From positions 3,995,501 through 4,059,500 of the forward strand of contig NZ_LZEU01000001.1 in the NCBI RefSeq assembly GCF_014490745.1: 64,000 nt of DNA. The letters are read 5' to 3'. A model generated the notes under the pieces. The model was not told where the DNA came from. It was given only the letters and a program-made list of their open reading frames with translations, and ran no database searches. The DNA comes from Pseudomonas alcaligenes. Lineage in GTDB: Bacteria; Pseudomonadota; Gammaproteobacteria; Pseudomonadales; Pseudomonadaceae. Position numbers and translations under genes: made by a program. Of this stretch, positions 46,817 through 55,471 are shown in pieces (the stretch's first letter is position 1; each line of letters begins with the position of its first letter).

Positions 46817-48061
46817 TTACTGGTAGCCTTTGGGGAACGGGTTCGGCTCGATCAGGTCGGACTCGTAGACCACCTTGAAGGTACCGTCGGCCTGGATCTC
46901 GGCGATCCGCGACTTGCTCCACAGGTGATGGTTGTCGTGCACCTTCACGTAGCCTTCCGGCGCGGTGGTCAGCTCGATGCCCGGGGAGGCGGCCACCACC
47001 TTGTCGACGTCGAAGCTGCCGGCCTTCTCGACCGCGGCCTTCCACAGCCATGGGCCGAGGTAGCCGGCCTGGGTCACGTCGCCGATGACCGCATCCTTGC
47101 CGTATTTGGCCTTGAACTCCTCAACGAATTTCTTGTTGTTGGGGTTGTCCAGGGTCTGGAAGTACTTCATCGAGGAGTAGAAGCCCTTCATGTTCTCGCC
47201 GCCGATGCCGAGCATTTCATCCTCGGTCACGGAGAGGGTCAGCAGGGTCTGCTTGTCGGCGGTGATGCCGGCGGCTTTCAGCTGCTTGTAGAAGGCCACG
47301 TTGGAGCCACCGACCACGGCGGCGAAGACCACGTCCGGCTTCTTCAGCTTGATCTTGTTGGTCAGCGAGCCGAACTGGGTGTTGCCCAGCGGGTAGTACT
47401 CTTCGCCGACAACCTTGCCGCCGAGCACGTTCTCGATGTGCTTGCGCGCGATCTTCATCGAGGTGCGCGGCCAGATGTAGTCCGAGCCGAGCAGGTAGAA
47501 GGTCTTGGCGCCCTTCTCCTTGGCAATCCAGTCGAGGCTGGCGAGGATCTGCTGGGTGGCTTCCTGGCCGGTGTAGATGACGTTCTTCGACTGCTCCAGG
47601 CCTTCGTAGAAGGTCGGGTAGTAGAGCAGGCCGTTGTCCTTCTCGAAGATCGGCAGCACCGCCTTGCGCGAGGCCGAGGTCCAGCAGCCGAACACGGTGG
47701 CGACCTTGTCGCTTTCCAGCAGCTTCTTGGCCTTCTCGGCGAAGGTCGGCCAGTCGGAGGCGCCGTCTTCCTGGATCACCTTGATCTGCCGGCCGAGCAC
47801 GCCGCCCGAGGCGTTGATCTGCTCGATGGCCAGGCGCTCGGCCTGGATCGAACCGGTTTCGGAAATCGCCATGGTGCCGGTGGCCGAGTGCAGCTGGCCG
47901 ACGGTCACCGTGGTATCGGTCACGGCCAGGCCGGTGGTGTTGACGTCATCCGCCGCCGCGGTCTGGCTGAACACGCTGGCCGCCAGCAGCGAGAGCGCCG
48001 CGGCACCCAGCGCCAGCCGGCGGGGAAGAAGGCGTTTCGAACCCGTCAGTCGAGAATCCAT
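46817..48061 (-). CDS. urtA: Urea/amide-binding protein UrtA (AmiC/FmdD family)
   Basis: A 414-residue Peripla_BP_5 binding protein starting at ATG 48061 with GAGGAG upstream. A signal sequence with an Arg-rich n-region (LLPRRLALGAAALSLLAASVFSQTAAA) precedes the mature part. Typical UrtA/AmiC blocks: VTVGQLHSATGTMAISETGS, then WTSASRKAVLPIFEKDNGLL and YPTFYEGLEQSKNVIYTG. It collects urea or short amides for UrtBCDE. It is first in the operon. Upstream lie two operator-like inverted repeats shared with the divergent sensor kinase. Substrate choice between urea and amides cannot be read with certainty. Confidence 0.93.
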   Translation of the reverse strand: MDSRLTGSKRLLPRRLALGAAALSLLAASVFSQTAAADDVNTTGLAVTDTTVTVGQLHSATGTMAISETGSIQAERLAIEQINASGGVLGRQIKVIQEDGASDWPTFAEKAKKLLESDKVATVFGCWTSASRKAVLPIFEKDNGLLYYPTFYEGLEQSKNVIYTGQEATQQILASLDWIAKEKGAKTFYLLGSDYIWPRTSMKIARKHIENVLGGKVVGEEYYPLGNTQFGSLTNKIKLKKPDVVFAAVVGGSNVAFYKQLKAAGITADKQTLLTLSVTEDEMLGIGGENMKGFYSSMKYFQTLDNPNNKKFVEEFKAKYGKDAVIGDVTQAGYLGPWLWKAAVEKAGSFDVDKVVAASPGIELTTAPEGYVKVHDNHHLWSKSRIAEIQADGTFKVVYESDLIEPNPFPKGYQ

Positions 48062-48159
48062 GGTCTTTGCTCCTCTGTGGTTTTTTCCGCCCCGGCTCGC
48101 CTTGCGGGTACCGGTTTGGGGTTGGCGCAAGCATGCGATTGGCGGTGTGCGCGGCGGTA

Positions 48160-48197
48160 TACGCAGGTTGACGTAACGGCATACGTCATCTGACGTA
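48160..48197. promoter_or_regulatory. Tandem TACGTC-N4-GACGTA operators between urtA and the sensor kinase
   Basis: TACGCAGGTTGACGTA (48160-48175, 10 of 12 arm positions) and TACGTCATCTGACGTA (48182-48197, perfect) are spaced 22 bp centre to centre, two helical turns, so both lie on one face of the helix. They sit between the divergent urtA and kinase genes, about 100-140 bp from the urtA start, and match the site before fmdA. The 7-2-7 pattern with TAC ends fits a NarL-family dimer. Confidence 0.7.
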
Positions 48198-48353
48198 GGG
48201 CCAGATGCACCGCGCTGGTGCAAGCTCGTGCCCGACAACCAGCCAGATAGAAGCCCGCGCGCGCGGTTGCCGCGCCTGCAGGCCGGGGCATGGTTGTTGC
48301 AGCCTCGTGATACGGCCAGCCGGCCATCGAACCGACCCCAGGGAACCGCCTCC

Positions 48354-51300
48354 GTGCAACCAACCGGCACCCAGCGCATCGTCAAGATCCGCCGCGACTA
48401 CAACAGCTGGGTCGCCGACGAGACCCTGGAGGACTACGCGCTGCGCTTCACGCCCAAGTCGTTCCGCAAATGGTCGGAGCTGCGCATCGCCAACACCGCC
48501 CTGGGCGCGGTGTCGTTCCTCGCCCTGGAGGCCATCGGTGGCGCCCTGGCAATCAGCTACGGCTTCACCAACACCCTGTGGGCGGTGCTCGCCGTGGCCC
48601 TGGTGATCTTCCTCACCGGCCTGCCGATCAGCTACTACGCGGCGCGCTACGGCGTGGACATGGACCTGCTGACCCGCGGCGCCGGCTTCGGCTACATCGG
48701 CTCGACCATCACCTCGCTGATCTACGCCAGCTTCACTTTCCTGTTCTTCGCCCTCGAGGCGGCCATCATGGCCCTGGCCCTGGAGCTGTATTTCGACATA
48801 CCGCTGGCCCTGGCCTACGTGCTCTGTTCGATCATCGTGATACCCCTGGTGACCTACGGCATCACCCTGATCAACCGCCTGCAGCTGTGGACCCAGCCGC
48901 TGTGGCTGGTGCTGCTGTTCCTGCCCTACCTGTTCGTGCTGCTGAAGAACCCCGGCGCGCTGAGCGACTGGACCAGCTTCGCCGGCCGCGAGGGCGAAGG
49001 CGGCGCGTTCAACCTGCTGTCGTTCGGCGCCGCCTGCACCGTGGCCCTGGCCCTGGTCACGCAGATTGGCGAGCAGGTCGACTACCTGCGCTTCCTGCCG
49101 GAAAAGACCCGGCAGAACCGCAAGCGCTGGTGGGCCGCGCTGCTGATGGCCGGGCCGGGCTGGATCATCCCCGGTGCGCTGAAGATGCTCGCCGGCGCCT
49201 TCCTGACCTTCCTCGCCCTGCAGCACGAAATCCCCATCGAGCGCGCCGCCGAGCCGACGCAGATGTACCTGGTGGCGTTCAGCTACGTGTTCAGCTCGCC
49301 GCAGTGGGCGCTCGGCGCCATGGTGCTGTTCGTCATCGTCTCGCAGATCAAGATCAACCTGACCAACGCCTACGCCGGCTCGCTGGCCTGGTCGAACTTC
49401 TTCGCCCGCGTCACCCACAGCCACCCGGGGCGCGTGGTGTGGCTGGTGTTCAACGTGGCCATCGCCCTGATGCTGATGGAGCTGGGCGTGTTCGATGCCA
49501 TCGAGCAGGTGCTCGGCCTCTACGCCAACATCGCCATCGCCTGGATCGGCGCGCTGGTCGCCGACCTGGTGATCAACAAGCCGCTGGGCCTGTCGCCCAA
49601 GCACATCGAGTTCAAGCGCGCGCACCTGTACGACATCAACCCGGTCGGCGTCGGCGCCATGCTGATCGCCTCGCTGCTCTCGGTGCTGGCCCACGCCGGA
49701 CTGTTCGGCGCCCTGGCCCAGGCCGCCTCGCCGGTGGTAGCGCTGGGCTCGGCCTTCCTGGTGGCGCCGCTGATCGCCTGGCTGACCAAAGGCCGCTACT
49801 ACATCGCCCGCAGCAGCGCGCCGCAGCTGCTGTACCCCGCCGGCCCGCGCGCAACCGTGCAGTGCGGCCTGTGCAGCAATCAATTCGAAGCGCCGGACAT
49901 GGCCTTCTGCCCGGCCTACAGCACGCCGATCTGCTCGCTGTGCTGCTCGCTCGACGCACGCTGCGGCGACGCCTGCAAGCCGCGTGCGCGCCTGGCCGAG
50001 CAGATGGACGACTTCGTCCGCTGGATCTACCCCAAGGCCTCGATCCCGCGCCTGCACAGCCGCCTGGCGCAGTACCTGGGCCTGCTCGCGGTGCTGGTGC
50101 TGTTGCTGGCCGGCGCCCTGGCGCTGATCTACAGCCAGGTCGCCCACGGCCTGGTGGCGCACTCGCCGGAGGTGCAGCGCACCCTCTACCAGGCCTTCCT
50201 CAAGGCCTTCCTGACGCTCTCGCTGTTTGCCGCGATCCTCGCCTGGTGGGTGGTGCTGACCCGCGAAAGCCGCAGCGTGGCGCAGAAGGAATCGGATCGG
50301 CAGACCCTGCTGCTGATGCAGGAGATCGAGGCACACCGGCGCACCGACGAAGCCCTGCAGAAGGCCAAGGAAGCCAGCGAGGCGGCCAACGCGGCGAAGA
50401 GCCGCTACGTCACCGGGCTGTCCCACGAGCTGCGCACGCCGCTCAACAGCATCCTCGGCTACACCCAGATCCTGCAGCGCGACGCGGCCATGCCCGGCCA
50501 GCACCAGGACGCCCTGGCCACCATCTTCCGCAGCAGTTCGCACCTGCTGTCGCTGATCGACGGCCTGCTCGACGTGGCCAAGATCGAAGCCGGCAAGCTC
50601 AACCTGGAGCTGTCGGAAATCCCCTTCCCCGAGTTCATCCACCAGCTCGACCGCATGTTCACCCCGCAGGCCGAGGAGAAGGGCCTGCGCTTCCACCTGG
50701 AAACCGTCGGGCGCATGCCGGCGGTGGTGCGCGGCGACGAGAAGCGGGTACGGCAGATCCTCATCAACCTGCTCGGCAACGCGGTGCGCTTCACCGACAG
50801 CGGCGAGGTGCGCCTGCGCATCAGCTACCTGCGCGAGACGGCCAGCTTCGAGATCCTCGACACCGGCATCGGCATCGACCCCGAGCAGATCGAGCGGATC
50901 TTCCAGCCCTTCGAGCGCGGCGACCTGCTGCGCCAGGACAACGGCGTCGGCCTCGGCCTGACCATCACCCGCATGCTCACCTCGCTGATGGGCGGCGAGC
51001 TGTCGGTGAAGAGCGTGCTCGACCAGGGCACCTGCTTCCAGGTGCGCCTGTTCCTCTCCGAGGTACGGGTGCCGCAGGCGGTGGTGCATGTCGAGCACGA
51101 CATCATCGGCTACCAGGGCCCGCGCCGGCTGATCCTGGTGGTGGACGACCATATCGAGCACCGCCGCGTGCTGGCCGGCATGCTCGATCCGCTGGGTTTC
51201 AACATTGCCCAGGCGGCCAGCGGCCAGGAGGCGATACGCCAGGTGGCGCTGCTCAACCCCGACCTGATCTTCATGGATCTGTCGATGCCGCAGATGGACG

Positions 51301-51749
51301 GCTGGGAAACCAGCCGGCTGATCCGCCGCAACGCCCTGTCGCAGGCGCCGATCATCGTGCTCTCGGCCAACGCCTTCGCCGACGACCGCGAGCGCAGCGT
51401 GGCCGCCGCCTGCAACGACTATCTGGCCAAGCCGGTGCACACCCCGCAGTTGCTCGAGCGCATCCACAAGCAGCTCGACCTGCAATGGCTACGCCGCACC
51501 AGCGAGGACGCGCCCAGTACCACGCCACGGGTACTGCCCGACGCCGCCGACCTGGCCGCCCTGCGCGAACTGGCCGCACTCGGTTATGTACGCGGGCTGC
51601 AGGACAAGCTCGATGCCATCGACCAGCTGCGCCCGGACTGCGCCAGCTTCACTGCGCCCCTGCGCGCCCTGGCGAAAGGATTTCGCCTGGATGAACTCAA
51701 CCGCCAACTCCAGGAAGCCGAACATGAATGCGCAGACACAACCGCCTGA
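48354..51749 (+). CDS. Hybrid sensor kinase with an NCS1-type permease as sensor domain
   Basis: About 1131 residues, starting at GTG 48354 (AGGGA upstream); GTG 48228 is an alternative that would add 42 residues. Residues about 15-490 form a complete 12-helix permease of the purine-cytosine/NCS1 type (RDYNSWVADETLEDYALRF start; RGAGFGYIGSTITS). Next is a compact cysteine cluster: eight Cys between 504 and 541 (CGLC, CxxCC, CGDAC). Then come two membrane segments, a coiled coil, HisKA with SHELRTPLNS (His691), a HATPase domain (NLLGNAVRFTD, GVGLGLTITR) and a receiver with MDLSMPQMDGWE (Asp975). It is divergent from urtA and overlaps the response-regulator gene by 26 bp. A transporter-like sensor of a nitrogen compound is the natural reading; the ligand is unknown. 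Confidence 0.9.
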   Translation: MQPTGTQRIVKIRRDYNSWVADETLEDYALRFTPKSFRKWSELRIANTALGAVSFLALEAIGGALAISYGFTNTLWAVLAVALVIFLTGLPISYYAARYGVDMDLLTRGAGFGYIGSTITSLIYASFTFLFFALEAAIMALALELYFDIPLALAYVLCSIIVIPLVTYGITLINRLQLWTQPLWLVLLFLPYLFVLLKNPGALSDWTSFAGREGEGGAFNLLSFGAACTVALALVTQIGEQVDYLRFLPEKTRQNRKRWWAALLMAGPGWIIPGALKMLAGAFLTFLALQHEIPIERAAEPTQMYLVAFSYVFSSPQWALGAMVLFVIVSQIKINLTNAYAGSLAWSNFFARVTHSHPGRVVWLVFNVAIALMLMELGVFDAIEQVLGLYANIAIAWIGALVADLVINKPLGLSPKHIEFKRAHLYDINPVGVGAMLIASLLSVLAHAGLFGALAQAASPVVALGSAFLVAPLIAWLTKGRYYIARSSAPQLLYPAGPRATVQCGLCSNQFEAPDMAFCPAYSTPICSLCCSLDARCGDACKPRARLAEQMDDFVRWIYPKASIPRLHSRLAQYLGLLAVLVLLLAGALALIYSQVAHGLVAHSPEVQRTLYQAFLKAFLTLSLFAAILAWWVVLTRESRSVAQKESDRQTLLLMQEIEAHRRTDEALQKAKEASEAANAAKSRYVTGLSHELRTPLNSILGYTQILQRDAAMPGQHQDALATIFRSSSHLLSLIDGLLDVAKIEAGKLNLELSEIPFPEFIHQLDRMFTPQAEEKGLRFHLETVGRMPAVVRGDEKRVRQILINLLGNAVRFTDSGEVRLRISYLRETASFEILDTGIGIDPEQIERIFQPFERGDLLRQDNGVGLGLTITRMLTSLMGGELSVKSVLDQGTCFQVRLFLSEVRVPQAVVHVEHDIIGYQGPRRLILVVDDHIEHRRVLAGMLDPLGFNIAQAASGQEAIRQVALLNPDLIFMDLSMPQMDGWETSRLIRRNALSQAPIIVLSANAFADDRERSVAAACNDYLAKPVHTPQLLERIHKQLDLQWLRRTSEDAPSTTPRVLPDAADLAALRELAALGYVRGLQDKLDAIDQLRPDCASFTAPLRALAKGFRLDELNRQLQEAEHECADTTA

Positions 51750-52398
51750 GCGCGGGGTGATCCTGATCGTCGACGACACCCCGGACAACCTCGCGCTGCT
51801 CTCCGACGCCCTCGACGACGCCGGCTACATGGTGCTGGTGGCGCTCGACGGCCTCAGCGCGCTGACCCGCATCCAGCGCCGGCGCCCGGATCTGATCCTG
51901 CTCGATGCGCTGATGCCCGGCCTGGACGGTTTCGAGACCTGCCGGCGGATCAAGGCCCAGGCCGAGAGCGCGGACATCCCGGTGCTGTTCATGACCGCGC
52001 TGACCGACAGCGAGCACGTGGTCGAAGGCTTCGCCGCCGGCGGCATCGACTACGTGACCAAGCCGATCCACCCCGAGGAAGTGCTGGCCCGCGTCGCCGC
52101 CCACCTGCGCACCGCGCGCATCCTGCAATCGGCGCGCGCCGCCTCGCAGCCGCTGGATCTCAGCCTGAGCAACGAGCCGACCCAGGAAGCCCTGTCCAGC
52201 CGCTACCAGCTCACCGAGCGCGAGGTCGAGGTGCTGCGCTGGGTGGCCTGTGGCAAGACCAACCGCGATATCGGCGACATTCTCGGCCTCAGCCCGCGCA
52301 CGGTGAACAAGCACCTGGAGCACGTCTACGTGAAGCTCGGCGTGGAGACCCGCACCGCCGCCGCGGCCGTGGCGATCTCGGCCAGCGTGGCGCGCTGA
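51724..52398 (+). CDS. NarL/LuxR-type response regulator
   Basis: A 224-residue regulator: receiver domain with DD at 17-18 and phosphoacceptor Asp61 (LLDALMPGLDGFE), then a GerE-type helix-turn-helix (LTEREVEVLRWVACGKTNRD, then LSPRTVNKHLEHVYVKLGV). ATG 51724 is preceded by AGGAAG and lies inside the 3' end of the kinase gene, so the two are co-translated. It is the cognate output of the permease-kinase hybrid and probably binds the inverted repeats at 48160-48197 and 42391-42406. That would place urtABCDE, fmdA and its downstream amiEB under its control. Confidence 0.9.
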   Translation: MNAQTQPPERGVILIVDDTPDNLALLSDALDDAGYMVLVALDGLSALTRIQRRRPDLILLDALMPGLDGFETCRRIKAQAESADIPVLFMTALTDSEHVVEGFAAGGIDYVTKPIHPEEVLARVAAHLRTARILQSARAASQPLDLSLSNEPTQEALSSRYQLTEREVEVLRWVACGKTNRDIGDILGLSPRTVNKHLEHVYVKLGVETRTAAAAVAISASVAR

Positions 52399-52400
52399 AT

Positions 52401-54440
52401 TCAGCCCTTGCCCTGCATCTGCCGCAGCAGCGGCGCACACTGGCTGCCGTCCTGGCCGCCGCTGCTCGGCGCGATCAACGCCACCAGCCCGGCCGCCGGC
52501 GCCACCGCCACGCCCAGGGCCAGCAAGCCGGCGCCGCGCAGGGCCAGCGGCACGGCCTGCACGCCGGCGTCCGGCTGCTTGAAGGTGCCGCGCACATAGA
52601 GAGGCGAGCGCAGGGAGAAGATGCGCATACCCTTGGACGCCGGGGTGACCGTCAGATCCAGGCGCTCGCTGGCGAAATTGGCCGTGCCGTCGACCTTGAT
52701 GATGGCGTTCTCGGTATCCACCACGAACAGCCGCGTGCTCATCAGGCCGCGCTTCAGTCCCAGGTCGGCGGCCGCGCAGTTGATCTGCACCTCCTCGTCG
52801 CCGAACAGCTTGCCGACCAGGTAATTGCCCAGGTTGAGCCCGGCGATCTCCAGCAGGCCGCGACTGATCGCGCCATCGTTGACCAGCAGTTTCACCGAAC
52901 CGTCGGCAGCGCCGAGCTGGCTGGCCACCGAGTTGCCGCGGCCGGCCAGTTCGGCGTCGCCGTTCAGCTCGCCGAGGCTGGTCTGCATTGGCGCAAAGCC
53001 GGGGAACAGCTGCTTGAGCTTCAGGCGCCGCGCGCTCAGGCGGGCCCGGCCCTGCAGCGGGGTCTGTGCGCCATCGAGGTGGATGGTCGCATCCAGCTCG
53101 CCGCCGGCCACGCCGAAGCGCAGCGGCTCCAGGCTGAGGCGGCCATCGTCGAGCAGCACATGGGTGTCCAGGTCGCTGATCGGCAGCTTGTTGCTGTGCA
53201 CGATGCGCTTGCCGGTGAAACGCACGTCGGCATCCATGGCGCGCCAGCGCTCGGTGCGGAACGCCTCCACCGGCAGCAGCTTGCCCGCCGGCTGGCTGGC
53301 CGCTGCACCACGCTGCTTCTTCTCGGCATTGGAGTCGGCGCCGATCAGCGGCGCCAGGTCGGCGAACAGCAACTGGTTGGAAGTCAGCTGGCCGGAGAGC
53401 TTGGGCCGCGGCAGGCCGGCGACGAAGGTCAGGTCACCGTGGATATCGCTATCGCCGATGCGCCCGTTGAAGTCCTGGTAGCGGAAGCGGGCACCGCCGC
53501 TGTCGCGCAGCCGGGCACTGAGCCGGCCATCGGTGGCGTAGGCCGGGGTCTCCGGCAGGGTCACCCCGGTCAGCGCATAGAGGTGGCCCAGGCTGCTGCC
53601 GGACAGCTGCAAGCGCAGGTCGAGGGCGCCGAGGTGCTGCGGCTCGGTCAGGGTGCCGGCCAGCACGATGCGCGTGCTGCCGGCACGGATATCGGCCTGC
53701 AGGGGGAACGGCAGCCGCGCATCCTGCAGCGCCAGCAGGCCGCCGACCTTGCCCTGGCCGTCCAGCGTCTGGCCCCGGTAACGGCCCTTGGCCTGCCAGG
53801 CGAAGGCGTAGTCCTGGGCACCGACCGCCGCCGCGGGCTGGCCCTTGCCGACGATATCGCTGAAGGCGATTGGCTGGCCCAGCGGCGTGATCTGCAGCTG
53901 CAGCTGGGTGCGCAGCAACTGGTCGTCCAGGCTGACCTGGCCGCGGTCGAAGCCGATGGTACCGATGTCCAGCGTCCAGGCCGACGGCGCCTGCGGGTCG
54001 GCCGGATCGCCCTGGTCGAACTGCCAGTTGCTACGCCCGTCGGCCAGGCGCTGCAGATGGGCGACCGGTGCCACCAGATCGATGCGCGGGATGCTCAGCG
54101 TCTTCCACAGCAGCGGCAGCGGCTCCAGGCGCAGCTGCACGCGCTCCAGGCTGACGAAAGTCGCCTCCTTGGCCCACGGCGGATTGCCCAGGCGCAGGCC
54201 CGTGGCGGAAAAGTGTGGCCACGGCAGCCAGGCGTGCCAGCCGCTCGCACCCGGCTCGCGCTGCCAGACCACGCGCAGGTCGCCGTCGATGGCGAAGGGC
54301 CGGTTCAGTGCCGCGGACACCTGGGCATTCAGCAGCGGCCGGGCCTGGTTCCAGTCGAACAGGGCGAGGAACAGCAGCAGCGCCGCCAGCACCAGCAGGG
54401 TCGCGGCGCCCAGGCCGCCCAGCAGCTTACCTACCCGCAC
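52401..54440 (-). CDS. AsmA-family envelope protein
   Basis: A protein of about 679 residues. I start at GTG 54440, because AGGAAG lies 6 nt upstream; a TTG two codons earlier would overlap that site. One N-terminal membrane helix (LGAATLLVLAALLLFLALFDW) is followed by AsmA repeats (ARPLLNAQVSAALNRPFAIDGDL, then GDAELAGRGNSVASQLGAADG near the C-terminus, the typical AsmA_2 block). Members are bridge-like or inner-membrane-anchored periplasmic proteins affecting lipid transport to the outer membrane. It converges with the response-regulator gene, 2 bp away. Confidence 0.88.
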   Translation of the reverse strand: MRVGKLLGGLGAATLLVLAALLLFLALFDWNQARPLLNAQVSAALNRPFAIDGDLRVVWQREPGASGWHAWLPWPHFSATGLRLGNPPWAKEATFVSLERVQLRLEPLPLLWKTLSIPRIDLVAPVAHLQRLADGRSNWQFDQGDPADPQAPSAWTLDIGTIGFDRGQVSLDDQLLRTQLQLQITPLGQPIAFSDIVGKGQPAAAVGAQDYAFAWQAKGRYRGQTLDGQGKVGGLLALQDARLPFPLQADIRAGSTRIVLAGTLTEPQHLGALDLRLQLSGSSLGHLYALTGVTLPETPAYATDGRLSARLRDSGGARFRYQDFNGRIGDSDIHGDLTFVAGLPRPKLSGQLTSNQLLFADLAPLIGADSNAEKKQRGAAASQPAGKLLPVEAFRTERWRAMDADVRFTGKRIVHSNKLPISDLDTHVLLDDGRLSLEPLRFGVAGGELDATIHLDGAQTPLQGRARLSARRLKLKQLFPGFAPMQTSLGELNGDAELAGRGNSVASQLGAADGSVKLLVNDGAISRGLLEIAGLNLGNYLVGKLFGDEEVQINCAAADLGLKRGLMSTRLFVVDTENAIIKVDGTANFASERLDLTVTPASKGMRIFSLRSPLYVRGTFKQPDAGVQAVPLALRGAGLLALGVAVAPAAGLVALIAPSSGGQDGSQCAPLLRQMQGKG

Positions 54441-54580
54441 AGCCAACTTCCTGCATAGCCACGTACTCCAAGCAAACGGGACTCAATAGGTCTGACTGAC
54501 GAAAGCGGGGAATGCTCCCCGCGCTGGCAGCCCGGCGCAAAATGCCCGATCCTGAGGGCCTTGGCCAGCCCGGAACGCCC

Positions 54581-55366
54581 ATGCGCCTGATCGACACCCA
54601 CACCCACCTGGATTTCCCCGACTTCGACGCCGATCGCAGCGAACTGCTGGCGCGCAGCCGTGCCGCCGGGGTGGAGAAGCTGGTGGTGCTAGGCGTGTAC
54701 CAGGCCAACTGGCAGCGCCTGTGGGAGCTGGTGCAGCGTGAGGACGGCCTGTACGCCGCCTTCGGTCTGCACCCGGTGTATCTCGAGCAGCATCGCAGCG
54801 CCGACCTGGACGAGCTGCGCACCTGGCTGCTGCGCCTGGCCGGTCATCCAAAGCTGTGCGCAGTCGGCGAGTTCGGCCTCGACTACTTCCTCGAACAGCT
54901 CGACCGCCAGCGCCAGCAGGAGCTGTTCGAGGCCCAGCTGCACCTGGCCACGGAGGTCGAGCTGCCCGTCCTGCTGCATGTACGACGTGCCCATGCCGCC
55001 ACCATCGCCACCCTCAAGCGCCTGCGCCCGCCGCGCGGCGGCATCATCCACGCCTTCGCCGGCAGCTACGAGGAAGCCCGCGAATACCTGCGCCTGGGCT
55101 TCAAGCTCGGTCTTGGCGGCGCACCGACCTGGCCGCAGGCCCTGCGCCTGCGCAAGGTGCTGGCGCAGCTGCCGCTGGAGGCCATAGTGCTGGAGACCGA
55201 TGCGCCGGACATGGCGCCGGCCATGCACCCCAACCAGCGCAACAGCCCGGAGTTCCTCCCGGATATCTGCACTGCGCTGGCCGAGCTGCGCGGGGTAACC
55301 CCAGCCGAACTGGCCGCCGCCAGCAGCCGCAATGCCGCCGAGCTGTTCGGCTGGCCACTGGCGTAA
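54581..55366 (+). CDS. TatD-family metal-dependent hydrolase
   Basis: A 261-residue TIM-barrel nuclease-like hydrolase starting at ATG 54581. Metal-binding motifs: DTHTHLDF (His6, His8 region), VGEFGLDYF, LHVRRAH, IIHAFAGS and LETDAPDMAP. It is closest to the YjjV branch of the family. Members act as 3'-5' DNases or have unknown substrates. Its start is 140 bp from the divergent asmA-like gene, and a shared terminator separates it from the chemoreceptor. Confidence 0.88.
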   Translation: MRLIDTHTHLDFPDFDADRSELLARSRAAGVEKLVVLGVYQANWQRLWELVQREDGLYAAFGLHPVYLEQHRSADLDELRTWLLRLAGHPKLCAVGEFGLDYFLEQLDRQRQQELFEAQLHLATEVELPVLLHVRRAHAATIATLKRLRPPRGGIIHAFAGSYEEAREYLRLGFKLGLGGAPTWPQALRLRKVLAQLPLEAIVLETDAPDMAPAMHPNQRNSPEFLPDICTALAELRGVTPAELAAASSRNAAELFGWPLA

Positions 55367-55427
55367 ACCCGCCCTACCCGGCCGCCCCAGCAGGGCGGGT
55401 GCAAGCCGCGAAACCGCAACGCAGAAA

Positions 55428-55459
55428 CGCAAAAGCCCGCCAATTGGCGGGCTTTTGCT
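55428..55459. terminator. Bidirectional terminator between tatD-like gene and chemoreceptor
   Basis: CAAAAGCCCGCC-AATT-GGCGGGCTTTTG is a perfect palindrome with A-run and T-run on both sides, between convergent stop codons. Confidence 0.92.
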
Positions 55460-55471
55460 TGAGCAGGGCAA

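Noticed and set aside
48121..48145. Sigma-54 promoter between urtA and the kinase (TTGGCGCAAGCATGCG)
   Set aside because: The GG to GC spacing is 9, one short of the required 10.
48186..51485. A 1099-codon open frame antisense to the hybrid kinase
   Set aside because: Shadow frame; the plus-strand protein has clear permease, HisKA, HATPase and receiver motifs.
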